Source: Pseudonocardia sp. C8 (GTDB lineage Bacteria > Actinomycetota > Actinomycetes > Mycobacteriales > Pseudonocardiaceae). Taken from it: 64,000 bases of DNA. The stretch lies in NCBI RefSeq assembly GCF_014267175.1, contig NZ_JACMTR010000002.1:446001-510000 (forward strand), in the 5' to 3' direction. Numbering within the stretch: position 1 is the first letter of the stretch; each line of letters starts with the position of its first letter. Below are positions 1 through 7,612 of this stretch, piece by piece. The notes below the pieces were generated by a model, which ran no database searches, was not told the origin of the DNA, and was given only the letters and a program-made list of their open reading frames with translations. Made by a program: the position numbers and the translations under genes.

Positions 1-963
1 ACCGAGTCGAGCGGTATCCGACGTGCTCGGGCGACCGACGTGCTCGAAGCCATCGCCCACCGCGCCGGAGGGCCCCGCACCGGTGAGATCGTCCACCGCG
101 TCACCCTCGCGGACCCGGCACTGATCGACCAACTGGCCCCCATCGACGACCCGGTCGACGACGCAGGCCCACCGGTCGACCCCTGGACGGTCGCCGAGAA
201 ATGGCTCACCGACCACCAGACCGACAAGGACCCGATGGCGGCCGCGGCCGCCGGCCTGCTGGCCGCCGGCGACCGGCGTGCCGCCGACGTCGTGGTGCTG
301 CCCAGCCACGGGCCACCGCGACAGCTCGTGGTGATCGACGGTCGCCGACGTGACGCCGACGACAGCATCCGCCAGGAGTGGACCCCGGCCTCGGGGCGGG
401 TCACCCTCGCCGCGCACCAGCGCGACGTCGCCGAGCGTTCCGGGGAGCTCGCAGCAGCGGTCGGCCTGCCTGCGCCGCTGACATCGGCGCTCACCTCCGC
501 GGCGCTCCACCACGACGACGGCAAGGCCGATCCGCGATTCCAGGTCCGCCTCGGTGGCCGGCCCGCGGGCCCGCCACTGGCCAAGAGCCATGGAGGTGTC
601 GGTCCGGAAACCCAGCGACGCCGACAGGACCGCAGCGGCCTGCCGCCACGCTGGCGACACGAACAACGCAGTGTGATCGACGCGTGGCCGCACATCGGCG
701 ACACCAACGAACGGGACCTCGTCGCGCGCCTGATCGGATCCACCCACGGGCACGGTCGTACCTCGTTCCCCCACACCGCATCCGAGCTCCTCGGTCCCGG
801 CGCCGGACCGGTCCTCACCCGGCTTGCCGAGGAGCTGTTCGACGCGGGCGGGTGGGACGAGCTGATCGAGCGGACCCGGCTCCGTCACGGCGTCTGGTGC
901 TGCGCCTACGTCGAGGCCTTGTTGCGCGCGGCTGACGGGCAGATCTCCGGGGAGGGGCGATGA
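1..963 (+). CDS. cas3: Cas3 C-terminal part with HD nuclease domain (type I-G), 5'-truncated by window edge
   Basis: The reading frame is open to the left edge, so only the last 320 residues are visible. The helicase portion lies mostly outside the window. The visible part holds a C-terminal HD-type nuclease domain: AAHQRDVAERS, then the double-metal motif HHDDGK followed by PRFQ, then RHEQRS and STHGHGR as downstream histidines. An HD domain at the C-terminus of Cas3 is characteristic of type I-G (formerly I-U), where Cas3 unwinds and degrades DNA engaged by the effector. The stop overlaps the next start (ATGA), which suggests translational coupling. The Cas7 (Csb1) and Cas5/6 (Csb2) genes expected in this subtype would lie upstream and cannot be checked here. 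Confidence 0.82.
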   Translation, partial: TESSGIRRARATDVLEAIAHRAGGPRTGEIVHRVTLADPALIDQLAPIDDPVDDAGPPVDPWTVAEKWLTDHQTDKDPMAAAAAGLLAAGDRRAADVVVLPSHGPPRQLVVIDGRRRDADDSIRQEWTPASGRVTLAAHQRDVAERSGELAAAVGLPAPLTSALTSAALHHDDGKADPRFQVRLGGRPAGPPLAKSHGGVGPETQRRRQDRSGLPPRWRHEQRSVIDAWPHIGDTNERDLVARLIGSTHGHGRTSFPHTASELLGPGAGPVLTRLAEELFDAGGWDELIERTRLRHGVWCCAYVEALLRAADGQISGEGR

Positions 964-1967
964 CCGGGTTCGTCATGGCCGGCTCCGAGCCCTCCGTGCT
1001 CCTGCACCATCTCGCCTTCTACGGACTCGCCGACATCCTCGACGACGCCGGCGCCCACGAGGTCCGTCTGACATGGGAGGGATCCCGACCGACGGTGCAT
1101 GCCGAGGGACTTACCGCCCGCGTCGTCGATGACGCCGTGCGTGCCCACGTCGATGCGCGACGCAGCTGGGTGGACGTGGCTTCCGGCAAGGACCGGCGTG
1201 GCGTCATGAGCCCGCGGCTGAGCGCGTTCAAGGACGACGCGTCGTGGACCGCGCTCCAGCGTGCGCGGCACGGCGTCTTCGACGCCCTGATCGATGCACG
1301 CGCGTGGCCGGACCTGCGCTATCTGGCCGCGCTCGGTGAGCCCAGCTACTGGAGCTTCAACCAACGTGACGAGCCACTGCAGGACGACGGGGCGAGCCGG
1401 TGGGAGATGCAGCCGCGCAACCGCGGATCCGAGTTCGTCGGGAACCGCCTGCGGCCAGTGGCCGAGGCGGTCTCGGCCCGCGGCCCGGGAGGAATCGCTG
1501 CGGGAATCGACGGGTCGAAGCCCGTCGACGAGATCGGAGGCCGCTCCGACAGCGTCTCGGCGACCGGGCTCTCCACCCCCGGCCCGGTCGACAACGCCCT
1601 GGTGTGGTGCGCGTTGTGGGGACTCGGGTGGTTGCCGACCGCCTTGCGGGTCGCCGAGGCGGCCCTGAGCAGCGGCCACTTCGGCCGCCCGCACCAGGAG
1701 TACTTCTTCACCCCGTACTGGACGGGTGCTCTGCGGCCGGCGCGGGTCCGCTCCCTGCTGGCCTCGGAGCACCTGCGGGTCGCGGCCACCGACGGCGTCG
1801 AACGGTACGCGGCCGACCCGCTCGTGCGGCAGACCGCGCACACCTGGCTGCGGGCGCGACGGGTCGTCGGAGTGTTGCGCTTTCCCATCGGTCGCTTCGG
1901 CAGTGACAACGCTCCCGAGCGCCGCGCCCTGCGCGCGGAGGCCGTACAGATCGGGGACTCACCGTGA
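960..1967 (+). CDS. type I-G CRISPR-associated protein, Csb3/Cas8-like large-subunit candidate
   Basis: This 335-residue protein sits between the HD-Cas3 and the Cas4-Cas1 fusion, the slot held by Csb3 (Balac_1303-type) genes in actinobacterial I-G/I-U loci. It starts with a hydrophobic EPSVLLHHLAFYGLADIL segment like the opening of Csb3/Csx17 proteins. Its second half contains a tryptophan-rich stretch (WCALWGLGWLPTALR) and an EYFFTPYW segment. I see no nuclease motif. By position it is probably the large-subunit (Cas8-like) component or a Cas3-associated factor; the family name is an inference from context. Its start overlaps the cas3 stop and its stop overlaps the GTG start of cas4-cas1. 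Confidence 0.6.
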   Translation: MTGFVMAGSEPSVLLHHLAFYGLADILDDAGAHEVRLTWEGSRPTVHAEGLTARVVDDAVRAHVDARRSWVDVASGKDRRGVMSPRLSAFKDDASWTALQRARHGVFDALIDARAWPDLRYLAALGEPSYWSFNQRDEPLQDDGASRWEMQPRNRGSEFVGNRLRPVAEAVSARGPGGIAAGIDGSKPVDEIGGRSDSVSATGLSTPGPVDNALVWCALWGLGWLPTALRVAEAALSSGHFGRPHQEYFFTPYWTGALRPARVRSLLASEHLRVAATDGVERYAADPLVRQTAHTWLRARRVVGVLRFPIGRFGSDNAPERRALRAEAVQIGDSP

Positions 1968-3559
1968 CCAGCGTCGACGAGCAACCGATTCCGATCCGCC
2001 TGGTTGCCCACCATGCTTTCTGCCCACGGAGGGCCTGGTTGGAGGCGTTGGGCGAGACGACTGACACCCACCAGGTCGCCGTGGGCGTCGCCGCGCATCA
2101 CGCCGTCGACGATCCTGGGCGCTCCCGCGCCCAGGCCATGCGCTCGGTCGACGTGCTCAGCGCCGAACACGGCCTCGTCGGCCGCTGCGATTCAGTGCAG
2201 ATCGACGACGACGGGCGGACGACGGTCGTCGAGTACAAGTCGACTCCCGTCCGGCGTCGGCCGGCCGTCACCGACGCCATGCGGGTCCAACTGGCGCTCC
2301 AGACGATCGCGCTACGAGAACAGGGCCGCACGGTCGACGCCGCCGCGATCTGGTTCGTCGACCACCGGCAGTACGCCGACGTCGCGATCGGACCGGACGA
2401 GCTCGACGCCGCACTCGAACAGCTTCGCCGGCTGAGAGCGGTGCTCGACGCGCAGACCGCGCCCGAACCGCTCGTCGACGACCCGCGATGCCGCACCTGC
2501 TCGCACGCGGGAGTCTGCCTGCCCGACGAACGGGCGCTGGAACCGGTCACGCGACGCGTGCTCGTCGCCGACCCCGACTCCCAGGTCCTGCACCTCGCCA
2601 CTCCCGGCGCGCGCGCCGCACTACGGTCCGGCCGCGTCCGGGTCGTCAAGGGCGACGACGAGCTGCGCACGGTACCCATCGAACGGGTACTCGCCCTCGT
2701 CGTCCACGGCAACGTCGACGTCTCCAGCGGACTGCTTCGCGAGCTCCTGTGGAGACGATGCCCGACGGTCTGGTGCTCGGGGACCGGCCGGGTGATCGGG
2801 TGGGCATCGTCGGCCAACTCGCCGAACGGCGGACCCCGAGTCCACCAGCACGTGGCCTCCGCGAACGGCCACCTCGGGCTCGCCCGCGGATTCGTCGCCG
2901 CAAAGATCGGCAACCAGGCGACCATGATCCGGCGACACGGCGAAGGCGACGCCCACGCAACCCTTCGCCGGCTCCAGAGACGCGCCGACGACGCGACGTC
3001 CACGGCGGAGCTCTACGGCATCGAAGGTGACGCCGCTGCCAGGTACTTCGAAGCCTTTACGACGATGCTCAGCCCGTCCGTGCGCCAGTGGGCGTCGTTC
3101 GCCGGCCGTACCCGCCGACCGGCGAGCGATCCGGTCAACGCTGCGCTCAACCTGACCTATGGTCTGCTCCTCTCTGATGCCATCCGAGCGATCGTCGCCT
3201 GCGGGCTCGACCCGCACGCCGGATTCCTCCACTCCAGTGGCCGGAACAAGCCCGCCCTCGCGCTCGATCTCATCGAAGAATTTCGTGCTCCGGTCGCCGA
3301 CTCGGTCGTGATCGGAACGTTCAACAACGGCGAACTGAAACCTGCCTCGTTCTCGCACGTGACCGGCTCGACCCGGTTGCGTGATTCCGGGCGAGCCGCA
3401 GTGATCACAGCCTACGAACGACGGGTCACCACCTCCTTCCGGCACCCGATCTTCGGATACGACGTCACCTGGCGTCGAGCGATGGAGGTCCAGGCCCGGC
3501 TCATCCTCGGAGTCCTGGACGGAACCCAGCACCGCTACAAAGGGGTCACTGTCCGATGA
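1964..3559 (+). CDS. cas4-cas1: Cas4-Cas1 fusion, spacer acquisition integrase
   Basis: The 531-residue protein is a fusion typical of type I-G adaptation modules. Residues 1 to about 190 are a Cas4 RecB-like nuclease: Fe-S cysteines at C20, C176, C179 and C185, an acidic residue in GRCDS (D76), and the ExK pair in VEYKS (E90, K92). From about 195 a Cas1 domain follows with the NLTYGLLLSDA helix, LDPHAGFLHSSG carrying the metal-binding histidine, and DLIEEFR carrying a metal-binding glutamate. Cas4 trims and orients prespacers by PAM, and Cas1 integrates them with Cas2 at the leader-proximal repeat. The GTG start overlaps the preceding stop and the stop overlaps the cas2 ATG. All key residues appear present. 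Confidence 0.92.
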   Translation: MTSVDEQPIPIRLVAHHAFCPRRAWLEALGETTDTHQVAVGVAAHHAVDDPGRSRAQAMRSVDVLSAEHGLVGRCDSVQIDDDGRTTVVEYKSTPVRRRPAVTDAMRVQLALQTIALREQGRTVDAAAIWFVDHRQYADVAIGPDELDAALEQLRRLRAVLDAQTAPEPLVDDPRCRTCSHAGVCLPDERALEPVTRRVLVADPDSQVLHLATPGARAALRSGRVRVVKGDDELRTVPIERVLALVVHGNVDVSSGLLRELLWRRCPTVWCSGTGRVIGWASSANSPNGGPRVHQHVASANGHLGLARGFVAAKIGNQATMIRRHGEGDAHATLRRLQRRADDATSTAELYGIEGDAAARYFEAFTTMLSPSVRQWASFAGRTRRPASDPVNAALNLTYGLLLSDAIRAIVACGLDPHAGFLHSSGRNKPALALDLIEEFRAPVADSVVIGTFNNGELKPASFSHVTGSTRLRDSGRAAVITAYERRVTTSFRHPIFGYDVTWRRAMEVQARLILGVLDGTQHRYKGVTVR

Positions 3560-3855
3560 GTGACGCCGTTCACCGATACCTGCTGGCCTACGACGTCGGA
3601 TCCGACATCCGTCGGACACGCGTCGCGAAGCTGCTCGAGGCGCACGGTGATCGGATTCAGTACAGCGTCTTCGTCGTCGACACGAGACCTGCCAAGATGC
3701 TCCGTCTCAAGGTGAACGTCGTCGCCCGGCTGCACCTCGACACGGACTCGTTGCTCATCTGTGATCTCGGCCCGCTTGGCGACGAATCCCGCCGACGCCT
3801 CGAGCGGGTGGGCGCGAGACGGGTGCTGACAGGCGACAGCGCACTGATCATCTAA
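3556..3855 (+). CDS. cas2: Cas2, spacer acquisition protein
   Basis: At 99 residues this is full length for Cas2. The N-terminus RYLLAYDVGSDIRRTRV has the beta-strand and conserved aspartate of the ferredoxin-like fold, and IQYSVFVVD is the second family strand motif. Cas2 dimers bridge Cas1 dimers in the spacer integration complex. The ATG overlaps the cas4-cas1 stop (ATGA), completing a run of four overlapped cas genes. The CRISPR leader begins directly after its stop codon. Confidence 0.92.
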   Translation: MSDAVHRYLLAYDVGSDIRRTRVAKLLEAHGDRIQYSVFVVDTRPAKMLRLKVNVVARLHLDTDSLLICDLGPLGDESRRRLERVGARRVLTGDSALII

Positions 3856-4036
3856 TCCGCGAGCGCTCCAACGGCTCGAAAACCCGGCGACCGCTCGCAC
3901 GCGGCGCGAGCTGGGAATCTCTGTCGGTTGAACACAGTGACGGAGGACGATCTTCACCCGATCGGCTACCGGACGAGCAAGGCTTCGCAGAACATGCACG
4001 ACGACGCAGGTCAAAGGTGGTCAACTTGGCACCCTG
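3856..4036 (+). promoter_or_regulatory. CRISPR leader
   Basis: This 181-bp non-coding stretch separates cas2 from the first repeat. It is somewhat less GC-rich than its surroundings and ends in CAAAGGTGGTCAACTTGGCA close to the array. Its position next to cas2, and the fact that both degenerate repeats lie further from this end, support the leader being here with transcription left to right. No exact promoter can be assigned by eye. Confidence 0.6.
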
Positions 4037-5157
4037 GTCGCCGTCCCTCCGGGGACGGCCCTTCATTGAGGCGCCCGCAACGTCCTCGGGCAGTGGGTCG
4101 CCGCTGAGGGGTCGCCGTCCCTCCGGGGACGGCCCTTCATTGAGGCGCGCCCCGCAGCCCGGGCGCGAACCCGGCCCACGGTCGCCGTCCCTCCGGGGAC
4201 GGCCCTTCATTGAGGCAGCGCCACGAACGCGACCGGGACCGGCAGCGACGAGTCGCCGTCCCTCCGGGGACGGCCCTTCATTGAGGCCGGGAGAACCGCG
4301 ACGTCATCGGGTCTAACCCGCACGTCGCCGTCCCTCCTGGAACGGCCCTTCATTGAGGCTCGTGGACGGCGGTGCGCGACTCCCTGCCCGTCGCCGTCCC
4401 TCCGGGGACGGCCCTTCATTGAGGCCCGGTCGACCGGACCCGGCGGTCGTTGACGACGACCGTCGCCGTCCCTCCGGGGACGGCCCTTCATTGAGGCCCG
4501 ACGGGCACCGCACCACCGTGGTCGCGTTCCACGACGTCGCCGTCCCTCCGGGGACGGCCCTTCATTGAGGCAAGTCGCAGGTGGGTGCGTGGCGCCGGAT
4601 CCCGTCGATGTCGCCGTCCCTCCGGGGACGGCCCTTCATTGAGGCACGAACGCCCGCTCCGGCTTGATGATCGAGTACCCCGTCGCCGTCCCTCCGGGGA
4701 CGGCCCTTCATTGAGGCACGAACGCCCGCTCCGGCTTGATGATCGAGTACCCCGTCGCCGTCCCTCCGGGGACGGCCCTTCATTGAGGCCCGCTTCAACG
4801 CGAGCTCCCACGAGCTCGCTGCGCCGCGTCGCCGTCCCTCCGGGGACGGCCCTTCATTGAGGCATCCTGGGCGCGACGGAGCAGGACTTCCAGGACGCCG
4901 TCGTCGCCGTCCCTCCGGGGACGGCCCTTCATTGAGGCGGCACGAAGACCGGCCGCGTCACGCACAACCTGCGGCGGTCGCCGTCCCTCCGGGGACGGCC
5001 CTTCATTGAGGCTAGGACCTGCCGCAGGGTGACTCCGGTCCACTCAGGTCGCCGTCCCTCCGGGGACGGCCTTCATTGAGGCTTCCTGGACGGCGCAGGC
5101 GGGGTCAACCCGGTGCTGCCGGTCGCCGTCCCTCCGGGGACGGCCCTTCATTGAGGC
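4037..5157 (+). CRISPR. Type I-G CRISPR array, 16 repeats and 15 spacers
   Basis: Sixteen 36-bp repeats start at 4037, 4111, 4181, 4252, 4324, 4390, 4462, 4536, 4610, 4682, 4754, 4828, 4903, 4977, 5048 and 5122. Each begins GTCGCCGTCCC and ends CTTCATTGAGGC. An internal 8-bp stem (GCCGTCCC/GGGACGGC, loop TCCG) precedes the 3' CTTCATTGAGGC tag, which resembles known I-G/I-U repeat ends. Spacers are 30-39 bp. The repeat at 4324 carries two substitutions in the loop/stem, and the one at 5048 lacks one base (35 bp). The spacers at 4646-4681 and 4718-4753 are identical. Several spacers translate without stops, as phage coding sequence would, but no target can be named from this window. Confidence 0.98.
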
Positions 5158-5159
5158 GC

Positions 5160-5252
5160 GCCGAACGCGCCCGGCTGAGCGCCGACACGGGCCTGCAGGC
5201 GCTGGTGCAGCACAAGCTCGAGCAGGAGTGGAGCCCGGAGCCCGATCAGTGA
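5160..5252 (+). pseudogene. 3' gene fragment abutting the distal end of the array
   Basis: Directly after the last repeat a frame reads about 30 sense codons (ERARLSADTGLQALVQHKLE, then QEWSPEPDQ) to a TGA at 5250-5252. It has GC-rich third positions and a plausible amphipathic helix, but no start codon because the array interrupts it. It could be the relic of a gene end next to which the array sits, or a longer leftover of captured DNA. I do not recognise the protein. Confidence 0.35.
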
Positions 5253-5472
5253 GTGGATGCGCCTGAACTTTCCAGACCGGCCCGACTCATGAGCCGGAGC
5301 CAACGGGAATGCCAACGCTTACTGCCGGTTTGGGTTGACCTTGGTCGAGCACGGCTCGACATCCACACCGCTCGTGACCAGGATCGATGTCGATAGCTGA
5401 TCACCGGTGATGGCCATCGTGGAGCCCACCCGGGACCGGTCAGGTTACCGATCCACGCGTTGTGCAGACGGG
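5253..5472. other. Non-coding stretch plus the original 3' end of the integrase gene
   Basis: No gene is seen in 5253-5444. On the minus strand, 5445-5472 reads as the displaced last codons and the TAA (5445-5447) of the integrase gene at 7613-9193, separated from it by the IS21 element. Joining the two flanks through one copy of the ACGGG duplication restores a frame ending ISPSAQRVDR. Confidence 0.6.
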
Positions 5473-5525
5473 TGCTGACGGCGCCTGAATCCTGACCCCG
5501 TGGCGACGGGTGAACCCGGACCCCC
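5473..5525 (+). repeat. IS21 left terminal inverted repeat
   Basis: This end aligns with the reverse complement of the right end over about 50 bp, sharing ACGGCG near the tip and GGACCCCCT at the inner side. A GACCCC repeat inside it probably marks two transposase-binding sites. Confidence 0.75.
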
Positions 5526-5543
5526 TTCTCGCCATAGTGAGGG

Positions 5544-6797
5544 GTGCTGAAGGTGGAGGACTGGGCGGAGATCCGTCGGCTTCATCGGGTGGAGCAGATG
5601 CCGATCAAGGCTATCGCCCGCAAGCTCGGGATCGGCCGGAACACGGTGCGCCGGGCCCTGGCCAGCGATGAGCCACCGCGCTATCAGCGTCCGGCGAAGG
5701 GCTCGATCGTCGACGTCGTGGAGCCGCAGATCCGGGCCCTGCTGGTGGAATGGCCGCAGATGCCGGCGACGGTGATCGCCGAGCGGATCGGCTGGACACG
5801 CTCGCTGACGGTGCTCAAGGAGCGGGTCCGTGAGCTGCGCCCGCAGTTTGTCCCGGTCGACCCCGCGTCGCGCATGGACTATCGGCCCGGTGAGCTCGCG
5901 CAGTGCGATCTGTGGTTCCCACCGGTCGATGTTCCGCTCGGGGCTGGGCAGCTCGGGCGCCCACCGGTGCTGGTGATGGTGTCGGGCTACTCGCGGGCGA
6001 TGACCGCCCGGATGCTGCCCTCCCGCCAAGCCCCGGACCTGCTGGCCGGGCACTGGGCCCTGCTGGGCGGGTGGGGACGGGTGCCTCGGGCGCTGGTGTG
6101 GGACAACGAGTCCGCCGTCGGGTCCTGGCGCGGCGGGCGTCCGCAGCTGACCGAGGCGATGAACAGCTTCCGCGGCGCGCTCGGCATCCGGGTGATCCAG
6201 TGCAAGCCCGGCGACCCCGAGGCCAAGGGGCTGGTCGAGCGCGGGAACCGCTATCTGGAGACCTCGTTCCTGCCCGGCCGCCGTTTCGTCTCTCCGGCGG
6301 ATTTCAACGCCCAGCTCGGGGTCTGGCTGGCCCGGGCGAACACCCGCCAGCACCGCCGGCTCGGCTGCCGTCCGGTCGACCGGTGGGCAGCCGATCACGG
6401 CCACATGCTCGTCCTGCCACCCCTGGCTGCGGGGTCGGCGCTGGTCGGCTGGGCGCACTCGCTGCGGCTGCCCCGCGACCACTACGTCCGCCTCGACGCC
6501 AACGACTACTCCGTGCACCCCTGCGCGGTCGGACGCAGGGTCACCGTCACCGCCGACCTCGACCACGTGCTCGTCGTGTCCTGCGACGGCCGCCGCGTCG
6601 CCCGCCACCACCGCTGCTGGGCGCGGCATCAGACCCTCACCGACCCGGCCCACGCGGCCGCCGCCGCGGCGATGCGCGCCGCCCGCACCGCCCAGCTCGA
6701 GCGAACCCCGACCGGGGTTGAGGTCGAGCAGCGCACCCTGTCCGACTACGACCGCATCCTCGGCCTCGAGGGCCTGGACGAGGAGGTGCCGGCCTGA
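5544..6797 (+). CDS. istA: IS21 transposase IstA
   Basis: IstA is the DDE transposase of IS21 elements. The 417-residue frame starts at GTG 5544. It has an N-terminal helix-turn-helix (MPIKAIARKLGIGRNTVRRAL), then an RNase H-like core with the acidic residues in LAQCDLWF, VWDNESAVG and GLVERGN, followed by a C-terminal beta-rich region. Length and motif order match the family. The stop overlaps the istB start (TGATG), the usual coupling of the pair. Nothing suggests inactivation. Confidence 0.93.
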   Translation: MLKVEDWAEIRRLHRVEQMPIKAIARKLGIGRNTVRRALASDEPPRYQRPAKGSIVDVVEPQIRALLVEWPQMPATVIAERIGWTRSLTVLKERVRELRPQFVPVDPASRMDYRPGELAQCDLWFPPVDVPLGAGQLGRPPVLVMVSGYSRAMTARMLPSRQAPDLLAGHWALLGGWGRVPRALVWDNESAVGSWRGGRPQLTEAMNSFRGALGIRVIQCKPGDPEAKGLVERGNRYLETSFLPGRRFVSPADFNAQLGVWLARANTRQHRRLGCRPVDRWAADHGHMLVLPPLAAGSALVGWAHSLRLPRDHYVRLDANDYSVHPCAVGRRVTVTADLDHVLVVSCDGRRVARHHRCWARHQTLTDPAHAAAAAAMRAARTAQLERTPTGVEVEQRTLSDYDRILGLEGLDEEVPA

Positions 6798-7606
6798 TGG
6801 CGGCCAAGAACACCCCCACCACCGCGGCGGGTGGGCGCCACGTCGCCTCGGAGATCGCATTCCTGACCCGGGCGCTCAAGGCGCCGTCGTTGGCGGCGGC
6901 GGTCGAGCGGTTGGCCGAGCGGGCCCGCTCCGAAGGATGGACGCATGAGGAGTTCCTGGCCGCCTGCCTGCAACGCGAGGTCGCCGCCCGCGAGGCCCAC
7001 GGCGGCGAAGGACGGATCCGGGCGGCCCGGTTCCCGGCGCGGAAGTCGTTGGAGGAGTTCGACTTCGACCACCAACGCTCCCTCAAACGCGACGTCATCT
7101 CCCACCTCGGCACCCTGGACTTCATCACCGGGAAGGAGAATGTGGTGTTCCTCGGCCCACCCGGCACCGGGAAGACCCACCTGGCGGTCGGGCTCGGGAT
7201 CCGGGCCTGCCAGGCCGGGCACCGCACCGCGTTCGCCACCGCCGCCGAGTGGGTCGCCCGCCTCGCCGAGGTCCACCACGCCGGACGGCTCCAGCAGGAG
7301 CTGGTCAAGCTGGGCCGGGTCCCGCTGCTGATCGTCGACGAGGTCGGCTACATCCCGTTCGAAGCCGAAGCGGCGAACCTGTTCTTCCAGCTCGTCTCGT
7401 CCCGCTACGAACGCGCCAGCCTGATCGTCACCTCCAACAAGCCCTTCGGCCGCTGGGGCGAGGTGTTCGGCGACGACGTCGTCGCCGCAGCGATGATCGA
7501 CCGCCTCGTCCACCACGCCGAGGTCATCTCCCTCAAGGGCGACAGCTACCGACTCAAGGACCGCGACCTCGGCCGCGTCCCCGCCGCCACCAAGACCAAC
7601 GACTGA
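6797..7606 (+). CDS. istB: IS21 helper ATPase IstB
   Basis: IstB is the AAA+ ATPase that remodels target DNA and activates IstA. The 269-residue protein has Walker A GPPGTGKTHLA, Walker B LLIVDEVGYIPF, and a sensor-like SLIVTSNKPFGRWGEVF segment, in the order and at the length usual for DnaC/IstB-type ATPases. It follows istA with a one-base overlap. The terminal inverted repeat begins shortly after its stop. Confidence 0.93.
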   Translation: MAAKNTPTTAAGGRHVASEIAFLTRALKAPSLAAAVERLAERARSEGWTHEEFLAACLQREVAAREAHGGEGRIRAARFPARKSLEEFDFDHQRSLKRDVISHLGTLDFITGKENVVFLGPPGTGKTHLAVGLGIRACQAGHRTAFATAAEWVARLAEVHHAGRLQQELVKLGRVPLLIVDEVGYIPFEAEAANLFFQLVSSRYERASLIVTSNKPFGRWGEVFGDDVVAAAMIDRLVHHAEVISLKGDSYRLKDRDLGRVPAATKTND

Positions 7607-7612
7607 CAACCA

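Noticed and set aside
960..1967. Calling the second cas gene csx17 outright
   Set aside because: Size (335 residues) and position fit the Csb3-type gene better, and I cannot run a profile search, so no symbol is given.
4017..5043. Short open frames through the CRISPR array encoding repeated RRPSGDGPSLR-like peptides
   Set aside because: They are translations of the CRISPR repeat; the array is non-coding.
5253..5472. A second attachment site (copy of the tRNA-Arg 3' end) between the array and IS21
   Set aside because: No stretch resembling the tRNA 3' half was found there.
5445..6860. A 471-codon minus-strand frame across istA
   Set aside because: It is antisense to istA; only its last few codons (5445-5472) matter, as the displaced end of the integrase gene.
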